From Candidatus Flexicrinis proximus (GTDB taxonomy: Bacteria; Chloroflexota; Anaerolineae; Aggregatilineales; Phototrophicaceae): a stretch of DNA of 64,000 nt. How positions within the stretch are numbered: position 1 is the first letter of the stretch; every line of letters begins with the position of its first letter. This document shows positions 35,971-43,655 of this stretch, piece after piece. The position numbers were made by a program, and so were the translations under genes. The stretch lies in the NCBI GenBank assembly GCA_016712885.1, contig JADJQF010000011.1:62001-126000 (forward strand), written 5' to 3'. A model generated the notes under the pieces. It saw only the letters and a program-made list of their open reading frames with translations, was not told where the DNA came from and made no database searches.

Positions 35971-36167
35971 ACGGGCTGAGCGCGAGGTACCTGCATGGAT
36001 TCGGGCTCCATCCCAAACCCGGACCGCGGCGTTTGCGCGCCTGCGCCTCCACACACGTTTGGGGCGAGGTTCTTCTGCCCGCCATAGCCCCCTGAAGACG
36101 CCTTTTCAATCGTTTACAGCATTGACGAAGAATTGGCGCCCGGTCTCCGCAACCTCAATTCTTCGTT

Positions 36168-36205
36168 CGAACAAATGTTCGTACAAATGTTCGAACATTT
36201 GTTTC
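36168..36205. promoter_or_regulatory. SOS (LexA/DinR)-like operator cluster
   Basis: Three overlapping sites are present. CGAACAAATGTTCG (36168-36181) and CGAACATTTGTTTC (36192-36205) each differ at about one position from the Gram-positive LexA consensus CGAACRNRYGTTYC. The 20-bp perfect palindrome ACAAATGTTCGAACATTTGT spans 36183-36202. A TTGTTT hexamer (36199-36204) could be a -35 element, though the TATAAC at 36228 is too distant for a canonical promoter. An inverted copy is at 56578-56600. Confidence 0.6.
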
Positions 36206-36324
36206 TGATTCCCCGCAGCTTCCGTGCTATAACCCTTCTATCAGTGTCCATCCGCCGGGAGGTTGCCCTTCTCCCCTCTCCGCTCGGAGAGGGGCCGGGG
36301 GTGAGGTTCTCCATTAGGATCGCT

Positions 36325-36418
36325 GAGGAAAAGGTCCGCCGCCCTTCTCCCCCTTCTTCTCACTTCTCTCACTTCTTTTCACCCCTCTCCAGCATGGAGA
36401 GGGGCCGGGGGTGAGGTT
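36325..36418 (+). repeat. Dispersed repeat family 3 (CCCTCTCC hairpin), copy a
   Basis: It runs from GAGGAAAAGGTCCGCC to the hairpin CCCCTCTCCAGCATGGAGAGGGG followed by CCGGGGGTGAGGTT. A shorter version of the hairpin stands at 36268-36310. A direct copy is at 37124-37216 on the other side of the unknown gene. Confidence 0.85.
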
Positions 36419-36420
36419 AG

Positions 36421-36500
36421 CCCATGCAAGGGAGTCGAGAGGGTGCAAACCCTCTCGCGGAGGTGTGGAGGCAGCGCCTCCACAAAACAAGCCGCTTAAT
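36421..36500 (+). repeat. Multi-hairpin interspersed element, copy J (3' part)
   Basis: It has the GAGAGGGTGCAAACCCTCTC hairpin and GTGGAGGCAGCGCCTCCAC, ending GCCGCTTA as in B, G and N. It lies 16 bases before the start codon of the next gene and would be in its 5' leader if transcribed from the SOS-like site. Confidence 0.85.
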
Positions 36501-36516
36501 TTCGGAGGAGTTTCCT

Positions 36517-37110
36517 ATGTCTGCCGCCACTTTCGCCGCCCACGATCAGCTTCTCACCGCCGCCTATTCGGCCGCTGTCACCCTCATCGCCGCCATCGTC
36601 GACCCCGCCGCGCTGGAAGCTGCGCCGCTGCGTCACCGCGCCACCGCTCTGAACGCCGTCAGCACCCTCATCGGTCGCCTCCACAAGGCCAAACCCTCCC
36701 CGCTGGAAGGCGTCACCCATATCGAATGGGACTTTGGCGAAGATGACGACGACGGCGCGCCGCTGGTGGACCCCCATCTGCACATGCAGCACGAACCGCA
36801 GCCCGAACCCCTGCCAGCCCAACTCACCCCGGTACAACCCGTACCGGCCCAGCCCGCCGCCGCCGTGGTCGCGCCTCAGAGCGTCGGCACCCTGCGCCGC
36901 GCGGACAGCGCCGCCGAAGCCGACCCTCTGCGCCTCGAAAAGTGGCTCCGCTCAGTCGGCTATACCGAAGAGACCGTCCCCGGCCTCCTCCTCGACGACC
37001 CGATCGGCTTCGATCCCGCCCTCATGCTCACCATCAAGGGCGCGCCGGACAACGGCCGCCGTTCGCCCTTCTTCGACACGCGTGATCCCGGCCGCCGGAC
37101 CGATTTCTAA
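36517..37110 (+). CDS. Protein of unknown function in a repeat-bounded cassette
   Basis: This protein has 197 residues from ATG 36517, after a strong GGAGGAG site. I recognise no family. The N-terminal 55 residues are Ala-rich and helical (HDQLLTAAYSAAVTLIAAI). A short acidic patch (DFGEDDDDG) follows, then a Pro/Gln-rich linker (about 85-120), then a compact C-terminal region with LRLEKWLRSVGYTEE and a basic end. No signal peptide or membrane helix. The gene sits downstream of SOS-like sites and between direct family-3 repeats. A remnant with the same start region (MSA...DQVLTAA) lies at 56035-56190. Confidence 0.75.
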   Translation: MSAATFAAHDQLLTAAYSAAVTLIAAIVDPAALEAAPLRHRATALNAVSTLIGRLHKAKPSPLEGVTHIEWDFGEDDDDGAPLVDPHLHMQHEPQPEPLPAQLTPVQPVPAQPAAAVVAPQSVGTLRRADSAAEADPLRLEKWLRSVGYTEETVPGLLLDDPIGFDPALMLTIKGAPDNGRRSPFFDTRDPGRRTDF

Positions 37111-37123
37111 CGGGGGGGGTATT

Positions 37124-37216
37124 GAGGAAAGGTCCGCCGCCCTACTCCCGCTTCTTATCACTTCTCTCACTTCTTTTCACCCCTCTCCAGCATGGAGCGG
37201 GGCCGGGGGTGAGGTT
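37124..37216 (+). repeat. Dispersed repeat family 3, copy b
   Basis: A direct repeat of 36325-36418 with few differences (GAGGAAAGGTCCGCCGCC to GCCGGGGGTGAGGTT). The hairpin CCCCTCTCCAGCATGGAGCGGGG can serve as a terminator for both convergent genes. Confidence 0.85.
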
Positions 37217-37218
37217 CG

Positions 37219-38028
37219 TCAGGAATCGATCTCGTGTTCTTCTTCCTGGCGCGGCGCCATCGGATCGTAGGCGACCTGTTCCTGATCGTCGCTGGAATTC
37301 GCGATGCTGCGGATTTCCTGGGTATCGACGCGCTCGACGACTTTCAGCGTGAGCAGGTTCTCGACCATCCGCCGGATGTTGGCCTTTTTCATCGGCTGGC
37401 TCAGCTCGATGTGCAGCACGCCGCTTTCGCCTTCACCGGGGAGCAGGGTTGCGCGTTTGATCGGCACGCCGAGCCGCGTCAGGGCGCCGAGCGCTTTTCC
37501 GACGGCGCGGTCATCGTTGCGCAGGTGGACATCGAAGCCGTTAGTAGCCGAACGTGACTGGAACCAGTCCTCCAGCCGCTGCAGCGTGACCAGCGTGAAG
37601 AGGATCAACAGGGTGCTCAGCGCCGCCAGCCCGCCCAGGCCGACGCCGGTCGCGATCCCGATTCCCGCGGCGCACCAGATCGACGCAGCGGTCGTCATGC
37701 CGCTGACGGTTGTTCCATGCCTGAGGATGGCGCCGGCCCCCAGGAAGCCGATGCCGCTCACCACATAGCTTGCCACGCGCATCGGGTCGCGTACCCCGTC
37801 GATGTCCGGGAAGCCGTAGCCGCCTGCCATCGCCATCAGGCACGCGCCGATCCCGACCAGGATGTGCTGGCGGAATCCGCTGGCTTTCTCATGGCCGGAG
37901 CGCTCGAAGCCGATCAGGCCGCACAGCACCGTGACCATCAGCAGCCGCGTCGCCAGGATCGGATCGACATGCCCGATAATCGGTTCCAGCGTCCGCGAAA
38001 GTTCGTCCAAAATCTGTTGAAAGGTCAT
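37219..38028 (-). CDS. MgtC/SapB-family membrane protein
   Basis: The protein has 269 residues. The MgtC membrane domain covers about 20-160, with CGLIGFERSGHEKASGFRQHILVGIGACL (the family motif with G-x-E-R), VSGIGFLGAGAI and TTAASIWCAAGIGIA. The C-terminal soluble ACT-like domain covers about 185-260. MgtC members affect magnesium/phosphate homeostasis or ATP synthase activity. An AAGGA site precedes ATG 38028. suhB-like gene upstream ends 18 bases before it, suggesting co-transcription. Confidence 0.9.
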   Translation of the reverse strand: MTFQQILDELSRTLEPIIGHVDPILATRLLMVTVLCGLIGFERSGHEKASGFRQHILVGIGACLMAMAGGYGFPDIDGVRDPMRVASYVVSGIGFLGAGAILRHGTTVSGMTTAASIWCAAGIGIATGVGLGGLAALSTLLILFTLVTLQRLEDWFQSRSATNGFDVHLRNDDRAVGKALGALTRLGVPIKRATLLPGEGESGVLHIELSQPMKKANIRRMVENLLTLKVVERVDTQEIRSIANSSDDQEQVAYDPMAPRQEEEHEIDS

Positions 38029-38046
38029 ATTTCTGGTCCTTAGCCG

Positions 38047-38835
38047 TCAGGCAGGCACCGCCGCCTTCAGGAGGCTGTGCAGGGGAGTATGAACATGGCC
38101 GTTGGAGGCCAGGATCCCGCGTTTCTTGAAGGGAGCGCTGGCCTCCCTTACCAGGCTGACCTGTCCGCCGGCTTCCATCACCAGCAGTTCGCCCGCCGCG
38201 ATGTCCCACGCATTCAGGGCGTATTCCCAGAAGGCGTCGATCCGTCCGCACGCGACCTGCGTCAGGTCGAAGGCCGCCGACCCCGAGCGCCGCAGGTCCG
38301 CGACATGCGGGACGACCGCGTTGACTTCGGCCAGGTTGTTGTCCGGATCGGTCGCCTTGGTAGTCGGAAAGCCGGTCGTAATCAGCGCGTCGGACAGGTC
38401 GCTCACCGTCGAGACGGCCAGCTTTCGCTCGCCCAGGTATGCGCCGCGTCCGCGGACTGCGCTGTACATCTCGCCCAGCGCGGGGACGTTGACGCCGCCC
38501 CATTCGGTCACGCCATGCGCCTTGAATGCGATCGAGACGCTGAAGATCGGATAGCGGTGCGCGTAGTTCATCGTGCCGTCCAGCGGGTCGATCACCCACT
38601 GGTACGGGGCGCTGCCCGCCGTCTCACCGTATTCCTCGCCCAGGATCGCGTGATCGGGGAAAACGGCCCTAATCCGCGAAACGATCTCCGTCTCGACCCG
38701 GCGGTCGAGTTCGGTCACCAGGTCCTGCCGGTTGGCTTTGGCCTCGATGCGGAAGTCGGTCTGGCGTCCCGCCAGCAGGATGTCGCCTGCAATTCGTGCC
38801 AGTTCGAGTCCCAGTGCCGCTGCTTGTTCGTACAA
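38047..38835 (-). CDS. Inositol monophosphatase family protein (SuhB-like)
   Basis: The protein has 262 residues. The metal-binding motifs are all present: GEEYGE, WVIDPLDGTMNYAH (the IDPLDGT signature) and WDIAAGELLVMEAGG. The family hydrolyses inositol-1-phosphate and related phosphates, sometimes fructose-1,6-bisphosphate or the histidinol phosphate step. No Shine-Dalgarno site is obvious. It lies between mgtC-like and the iron-type ABC operon on the same strand. Confidence 0.92.
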   Translation of the reverse strand: MYEQAAALGLELARIAGDILLAGRQTDFRIEAKANRQDLVTELDRRVETEIVSRIRAVFPDHAILGEEYGETAGSAPYQWVIDPLDGTMNYAHRYPIFSVSIAFKAHGVTEWGGVNVPALGEMYSAVRGRGAYLGERKLAVSTVSDLSDALITTGFPTTKATDPDNNLAEVNAVVPHVADLRRSGSAAFDLTQVACGRIDAFWEYALNAWDIAAGELLVMEAGGQVSLVREASAPFKKRGILASNGHVHTPLHSLLKAAVPA

Positions 38836-38910
38836 AGTAAGCCCCTAACCTGTAATCAGCGCGCAGCTGCCCGCTGTCCCAAAATGCTTTGCTGCTTCGG
38901 CCGGCCCGTC

Positions 38911-39987
38911 TCATGCCAGCAGATGTACCGTACTGCCGTCGAACTTCAGTCCGACTTCCTGCCCTTCGTTGAACAGTTGGCCGGGTCGCAGGCTCTTGTC
39001 GACCAGCGTCATCAGGTGGTCGCCGGTCCGCACCACATACTCGGTTTCCGAGCCAAGATACATGGCCTGGACGATCGTCACCTGCGGCAGGGAGGGATCG
39101 TCCACCAGTTCAAGCGCTTCGGGTCGCAGCATCGCGCTCACCTGTGCGCCCGTGGAATGTCCGAAGGTGTTCGCTACGGGCAGCCGCAGCCCCAGCAGCT
39201 CGACTTCGACCCGCTCGCCGGAGCCGGACGCGACCGTTGCCGGCAGGAAGTTCGCGCGGCCGATGAAGTCGGCGACAAACCGCGTCCGCGGCAGGTGATA
39301 GATCTCCTGCGGCGTGCCGGCCTGTTCAACTTTTCCGGCATTCATGACGATCACCCGGTCCGAGAGCGCCATCGCCTCGATCTGGTCATGCGTCACGTAC
39401 ACGCTCGTGATGTTCAGCCGCCGCTGCAGGCCGTGGATTTCGGCGCGCATCTGCACGCGCAGCTTGGCGTCCAGGTTCGAGAGCGGCTCGTCAAACAGCA
39501 GGATTCTCGGCTCCATCACCAGGCAGCGTGCCAGCGCGACCCGCTGCTGCTGTCCGCCGGAGAGCTGGTTGGGCCGCCGTTCGCCTAAGCCCTGCAGCCC
39601 CATCGCGCTCAGGCTGTCGGCGACCTTCTTGGCAATCACGGCTCTCGCCAGCCCGCGCGTTTGCAACCCATACGCCACATTATCCGTCACGCTCATGTGC
39701 GGGAAAAGTGCGTAGTTCTGGAACACCAGCGCCATATCGCGCTTGTTGGGCGGCAGCCGCGTCACATCCTGCCCGTCCAGCAGGATTTGCCCGTCGGTCG
39801 GCAGTTCGAAACCGGCGATCAGCCGCAGCGTAGTCGTCTTGCCACAGCCGGAAGGCCCCAGCAGTGTCACGAATTCCCCGACCCGGATGTCTATCGAGAC
39901 ATCGTCCACGGCGCGCAGCACACCGCCGCCGCCCCGCGCCGGGAACGCCTTGACCAGGTGAATCAGCTTCAGGCGGATGTCGTTCAT
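38911..39987 (-). CDS. Iron(III)-type ABC transporter ATP-binding protein (FbpC/PotA-like)
   Basis: The protein has 358 residues. Walker A is GPSGCGKTT, signature LSGGQQQRVALARCL, Walker B ILLFDEPLSNLDAKLR, and switch His in YVTHDQIEA. A C-terminal TOBE domain covers about 280-350 (VSAMLRPEALELV). Gene order (binding protein, fused permease, ATPase) is that of FbpABC-type iron importers. Polyamine or thiamine importers have the same ATPase type, but the permease fusion favours iron. It overlaps the permease stop by ATGA. Confidence 0.9.
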   Translation of the reverse strand: MNDIRLKLIHLVKAFPARGGGGVLRAVDDVSIDIRVGEFVTLLGPSGCGKTTTLRLIAGFELPTDGQILLDGQDVTRLPPNKRDMALVFQNYALFPHMSVTDNVAYGLQTRGLARAVIAKKVADSLSAMGLQGLGERRPNQLSGGQQQRVALARCLVMEPRILLFDEPLSNLDAKLRVQMRAEIHGLQRRLNITSVYVTHDQIEAMALSDRVIVMNAGKVEQAGTPQEIYHLPRTRFVADFIGRANFLPATVASGSGERVEVELLGLRLPVANTFGHSTGAQVSAMLRPEALELVDDPSLPQVTIVQAMYLGSETEYVVRTGDHLMTLVDKSLRPGQLFNEGQEVGLKFDGSTVHLLA

Positions 39988-41723
39988 CGGCCCCCTCCTT
40001 CAATCCGGCGTTCTGCGCCGGTGCGTGAACCGACGGCAACGTACATCACGCCGATGGCAGCCATAACGATCCCGATCAGGATGACGCAGTAGGCGAAAGC
40101 GTTGCCATACCGCCCGTTCTCGACCTCGTTAAGGATCTGCTGGGTCATGATTTTGGTTTGCGGCGTCGTCAGGAATACGACCGCCGAGATGGTCGTCATC
40201 GAACGCGCGAAGGCGAAGATCAGTCCCGACAGGATCGCCGGCCGGATCAGCGGCAGCGTGATGCGCCGGAAGGTGCGCGCGTTGTCCGCCCCCAGGCTGA
40301 TCGACGCCTCCTCGATGGCCGGATCGATCTGCGAGAGCGCCGCCGATCCGGTTCTGAGGGCCGCCGGAACGCTGCGGATGACATAGACGACGACGATCGC
40401 CAGCGCGCCGCCCAGCAGCCCCTGTCCGCCGGTCAGTTTGGGGATCAGCGTGATCTCGCCTAGGACCGGCAGGGTGGCCGTGATCGGACTGTTGAAGCTC
40501 AGGACATAGCCGATGCCGATGATCGTTCCGGGGACGGCGATCCCCAGCATCACGCCGAAGTCCAGCGCGGTCCGCCCCAGAAATTCTTTGCGGACCACCA
40601 GAAACGCCACAATCATCCCGATCAGGCCGGCCACCGGCGTGGCGATGATCGACAGGAAGGTCGTGTCCTGCATCGCTTCGCGGCCGATGCCGTTAATCAC
40701 GAAGTCGAAGTGGTCGAGCGTGAAGTCGTTCCGCACGCCGGGGACGGTCACGAATGCGCCGTGGAAGATCGTCCCGTAGATGAGCAGGATCAGCAGGCAA
40801 AAGAACATCACCACCGCCCACAGGCCCCAGCGCACCGGCGCGAAATGGATGGTTTGCGGAGTGCCCGACGGCTTGCCGGTGACTGAGACCACGCTCATCC
40901 GGCCGATCCAGTAGCGCTGGACGATGAACACCGTCAGCGACGGCACCAGAAGGATGACCGACAGCACCGCCGCCGCCGTTGTGTCGTACAGGCCGATTAC
41001 GCTCACGTAGATGCGGGTGGCCAGCACTTCGTAATTGCCGCCCAGCACCAGCGGGTTGCCGAGGTCGGCGATACTTTCGACAAATATCAGTAAGAATGAA
41101 CTGGCAATCCCCGGCGCAAGCATCGGCAGGGTCACCGTGCGGAATGCCCGCCACTTGCTGGCGCCCATATTGAGCGCGGCCTCGTCCAGTGCGGGATCGA
41201 GCGCCTCCATCATCCCTTTAAGGTTGAGGTAGGCGACCGTAAAGAGCGAGAGCGTCAGCGCGATGGTCAGGCCGTTAAGTCCATAAATATCGTAGCGTAC
41301 GCCAAAAATCCCGCGGGTAATGCTGCCGTTCCGTCCAAACAGCACGATCGTCGCGGTGGCCACCGCGAAGGGCGGCGAGATGACCGGCAGCAGTGCCATC
41401 AGGTGCATAAACCGCTTGAAAGGCACGTCGAGCTTGACCTGCACGAAGGCGAAGAGGAAGCCCGCCAGCGTCCCGACCGCGCCCACCACGATGCCCAGTA
41501 CCAGTGTATTGGAGATGATCCGCTGATAGACCGAGCTGCCCAGGTAATTCCCGAGCTTTTCCACCCCTTCAGGGGACACGCTCGCGCCCACCATCGAGAG
41601 GAGCGGGATCATGATCGTCAGTGCGACGAAGATCACGCTGCCGACCAGAGCAATAGCCAGAATCGGATCCTGGAAGATGCGCCGGAACTGCGCACCCACA
41701 CCTGAGTTCGTTCGTGTTTGCAT
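39984..41723 (-). CDS. Iron(III)-type ABC transporter permease, two fused membrane domains (FbpB-like)
   Basis: The protein has 579 residues from MQTRTNSGVG at 41723; a start at 41762 would fall in the hairpin and is rejected. Two BPD_transp_1 units are fused in tandem. The first covers about 60-270 with coupling loop EAALNMGASKWRAFRTVTLP, the second about 350-570 with EEASISLGADNARTFRRITLP. Such fusion is typical of iron(III) permeases. The start is 72 bases after the binding-protein gene, separated by a strong hairpin. Confidence 0.92.
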   Translation of the reverse strand: MQTRTNSGVGAQFRRIFQDPILAIALVGSVIFVALTIMIPLLSMVGASVSPEGVEKLGNYLGSSVYQRIISNTLVLGIVVGAVGTLAGFLFAFVQVKLDVPFKRFMHLMALLPVISPPFAVATATIVLFGRNGSITRGIFGVRYDIYGLNGLTIALTLSLFTVAYLNLKGMMEALDPALDEAALNMGASKWRAFRTVTLPMLAPGIASSFLLIFVESIADLGNPLVLGGNYEVLATRIYVSVIGLYDTTAAAVLSVILLVPSLTVFIVQRYWIGRMSVVSVTGKPSGTPQTIHFAPVRWGLWAVVMFFCLLILLIYGTIFHGAFVTVPGVRNDFTLDHFDFVINGIGREAMQDTTFLSIIATPVAGLIGMIVAFLVVRKEFLGRTALDFGVMLGIAVPGTIIGIGYVLSFNSPITATLPVLGEITLIPKLTGGQGLLGGALAIVVVYVIRSVPAALRTGSAALSQIDPAIEEASISLGADNARTFRRITLPLIRPAILSGLIFAFARSMTTISAVVFLTTPQTKIMTQQILNEVENGRYGNAFAYCVILIGIVMAAIGVMYVAVGSRTGAERRIEGGGR

Positions 41724-41741
41724 AGGCTTGTCCGTTAACAC

Positions 41742-41777
41742 AAGCGCCCCCGCGTATTGCAAGGTGCGGGGGCGCTT
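41742..41777 (-). terminator. Hairpin between the iron-binding protein and permease genes
   Basis: A perfect 12-bp stem (AAGCGCCCCCGC at 41742-41753 with GCGGGGGCGCTT at 41766-41777) has a 12-base loop. It is between genes of one operon, so it may act as a partial terminator or mRNA-stabilising end that keeps the binding protein more abundant than the membrane parts. Confidence 0.75.
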
Positions 41778-41795
41778 GCATTCCTTCGGATAAAG

Positions 41796-42881
41796 TTACT
41801 CGGTAGGAGCGGGTGCGATTTCTTCGTCGAACCGCTCGGTCATGGCCGTGCGGTTCGCGCCGGCGGCCTGGAAGTTGTAATCGACGACCAGAATATCCTC
41901 GAGCTTCACGGCCAGTTCAGACACCGCGGCGTCGGGGTTGGTCGGGAGCTGCAGGCTGTTGACCGTCGGGCCGATTTCTTGTGCTTCGGCCGTCAGCACC
42001 CAGTCGAACCACACCTTGGCTGCTTCGAGTTCGGGGGCGCCGGCCAGAATCGCCATGCCGCCGATTTCGTAACCGGTACCTTCTTCGGGGAAGGTGGTCG
42101 TCAGGATGCCTTCGAAGCCCTCCTGCTGCAGCTTGACACAGTCGTGCGAGAAGATGACCGCGACCGCGATTTCACCCTGGCCGGCCAGCGTGCCGGGGGC
42201 TGAACCGCTGCGGGTGTACTGGAGGATGTTCTGATGCAGGGCGGCGAAGTATTCGAAGGCGGCGTCGATGGCTTCCTGGGTCGGCGCGCCCTCTTCGTCG
42301 TAACCGGTGCCTTCTTCGGCTGCTTCCATCTCGTCAGCGCTCAGCGTAACCACCGTCCAGAAGGCGGTGAAGGCGGTGCCGGAGGTGGCCGGGTGGGCCA
42401 TCGCCACGAAACCCTTCAGTTCCGGGGCCAGCAGGTCTTCCCAGCTCGTCGGCGCTTCTACGCCCAGTTCTTCGAGGATATCGACGTTCGAGCAGAAGCC
42501 CAGCGCGCCGACATACACGCCAACCCAGTTCGCCTCGGGATCCTGATAGTCAGCCGGGATCGCTTCGGCATTCGGCGACTCGTAGTCTTCCAGCAGGCCT
42601 TCTTCGTTGGCGGCAATGAACGCGTCGGCGGGGCCGCCCCACCAGACCGAGAATTCCGGGTTGTCGGCCGCCGCGCGGATACGGGCCAGCGACTCGCCGG
42701 AGGACAGGCGCACGTATGAGGTCGCGATGCCGGTCTCTTCCTGGAACTTCTGAGTCATCGCTACGCACCAGTCTTCCTGCGGCGTGCACAGGACCGTCAG
42801 CGATTCCTGCGCGATCGGGCTCATTACGATTAAGAAAAGACAGGCGATAGTTAAAAGAGGGACAACAAAAGTGCGGCGCAT
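41796..42881 (-). CDS. Iron(III)-type ABC transporter substrate-binding protein (FbpA-like)
   Basis: The protein has 361 residues from MRRTFVVPLL at 42881, after a GAGGAG site; the longer frame to 42971 has no signal-peptide start. The signal peptide ends near SPIAQES. The mature protein has LTVLCTPQEDWCVAMTQKFQEETGI, SVWWGGPADAFIAANEEGLL and LLAPELKGFVAMAHPATSGT, typical of the FbpA/AfuA group. Three Cys residues are present in the mature part. First gene of the operon. Confidence 0.9.
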   Translation of the reverse strand: MRRTFVVPLLTIACLFLIVMSPIAQESLTVLCTPQEDWCVAMTQKFQEETGIATSYVRLSSGESLARIRAAADNPEFSVWWGGPADAFIAANEEGLLEDYESPNAEAIPADYQDPEANWVGVYVGALGFCSNVDILEELGVEAPTSWEDLLAPELKGFVAMAHPATSGTAFTAFWTVVTLSADEMEAAEEGTGYDEEGAPTQEAIDAAFEYFAALHQNILQYTRSGSAPGTLAGQGEIAVAVIFSHDCVKLQQEGFEGILTTTFPEEGTGYEIGGMAILAGAPELEAAKVWFDWVLTAEAQEIGPTVNSLQLPTNPDAAVSELAVKLEDILVVDYNFQAAGANRTAMTERFDEEIAPAPTE

Positions 42882-42977
42882 CGAAATCTCCTCGTTGTTT
42901 GTTAAGTACAGACACGACAGAAAATAGCTTAACATTATTAAAGATAGATTAAGAAGTCCCGTCCGAAGCAAACAAAA

Positions 42978-43020
42978 GCGGAAGAAAACGGCCTGTTACA
43001 GGAAGACCGCTCTCTTCCGC
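42978..43020. terminator. Nested hairpin upstream of the iron operon
   Basis: Outer arms GCGGAAGA (42978-42985) and TCTTCCGC (43013-43020) enclose an inner CCTG-tta-CAGG stem. It lies between mscL and the iron-binding protein gene, both on the minus strand, and probably ends mscL transcription. Confidence 0.55.
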
Positions 43021-43091
43021 ACTGTGGATTGACCTTAACGGCAGATGATCCACCTGACTCACGCTGCCGGTGTCCGCGCTATTTCGACGGA

Positions 43092-43491
43092 TTACTTATT
43101 CTGCTTTTCAAGGGCAGCGCGCACCGCTTTGAGTTCAGCCAGCATCAGTTCTTCAGTGGTCGGCGCGGGCGGGGCGGCAGGAGCGGCCTCGGGCTTCTTC
43201 ACGGCCATTTCCTGTACCTTGGTCATCGCGCGGATGATCAGGAACACGGCGGCTGCCACAATCAGGAAGTTGATCACGGCATTGATGAACGCGCCGATGC
43301 GGATGTCTACCGCTCCGATCTTAATCACACTGCTGAGAAGTCGATATTGCCCACAATGGCGCCGATCGGCGGCATGATCACGTCATTGACCAGCGATGTA
43401 ATGACCGCGCCAAATGCCGCGCCGATGATTACAGCGACGGCGAGATCAAGCACGTTGCCTCGCATGATGAACGCACGGAATTCCTTTAGCA
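43092..43491 (-). CDS. mscL: Large-conductance mechanosensitive channel MscL, interrupted by a frameshift
   Basis: The first frame begins at ATG 43491 after AGGAGA and reads MLKEFRAFIMRGNVLDLAVA... to PPIGAIVGNIDFSAV, the exact MscL N-terminal half, then hits TGA near 43331. The other frame continues IKIGAVDIRIGAFINAVINFLIVAAAVFLII and ends with the charged helix EELMLAELKAVRAALEKQ, the MscL C-terminal half. One missing base near 43336-43345 explains the break (for example TCC AGC read as TC AGC). Restored length is about 133 residues, normal for MscL. Membrane tension-gated pore protecting against osmotic downshock. Confidence 0.9.
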
Positions 43492-43655
43492 TTTGAGTCT
43501 CCTAAGGCTAACCTGAGAGTGCAACCCAACAAGGAGGGGAAGTCATCCTCTTTCCCACTCTCCTCGACTATAACACGCGCGCGGAGTTCCCGCTCATCGC
43601 AAACTAGAGCCATTGATTTTGGCCGCGCTTGCGCAAACTAAGTGCAGAACCGTCT

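Noticed and set aside
35792..36109. Possible small gene on the minus strand in the repeat region
   Set aside because: The frame runs through family 2 repeat sequence, which is present inverted elsewhere; no ribosome site or family match.
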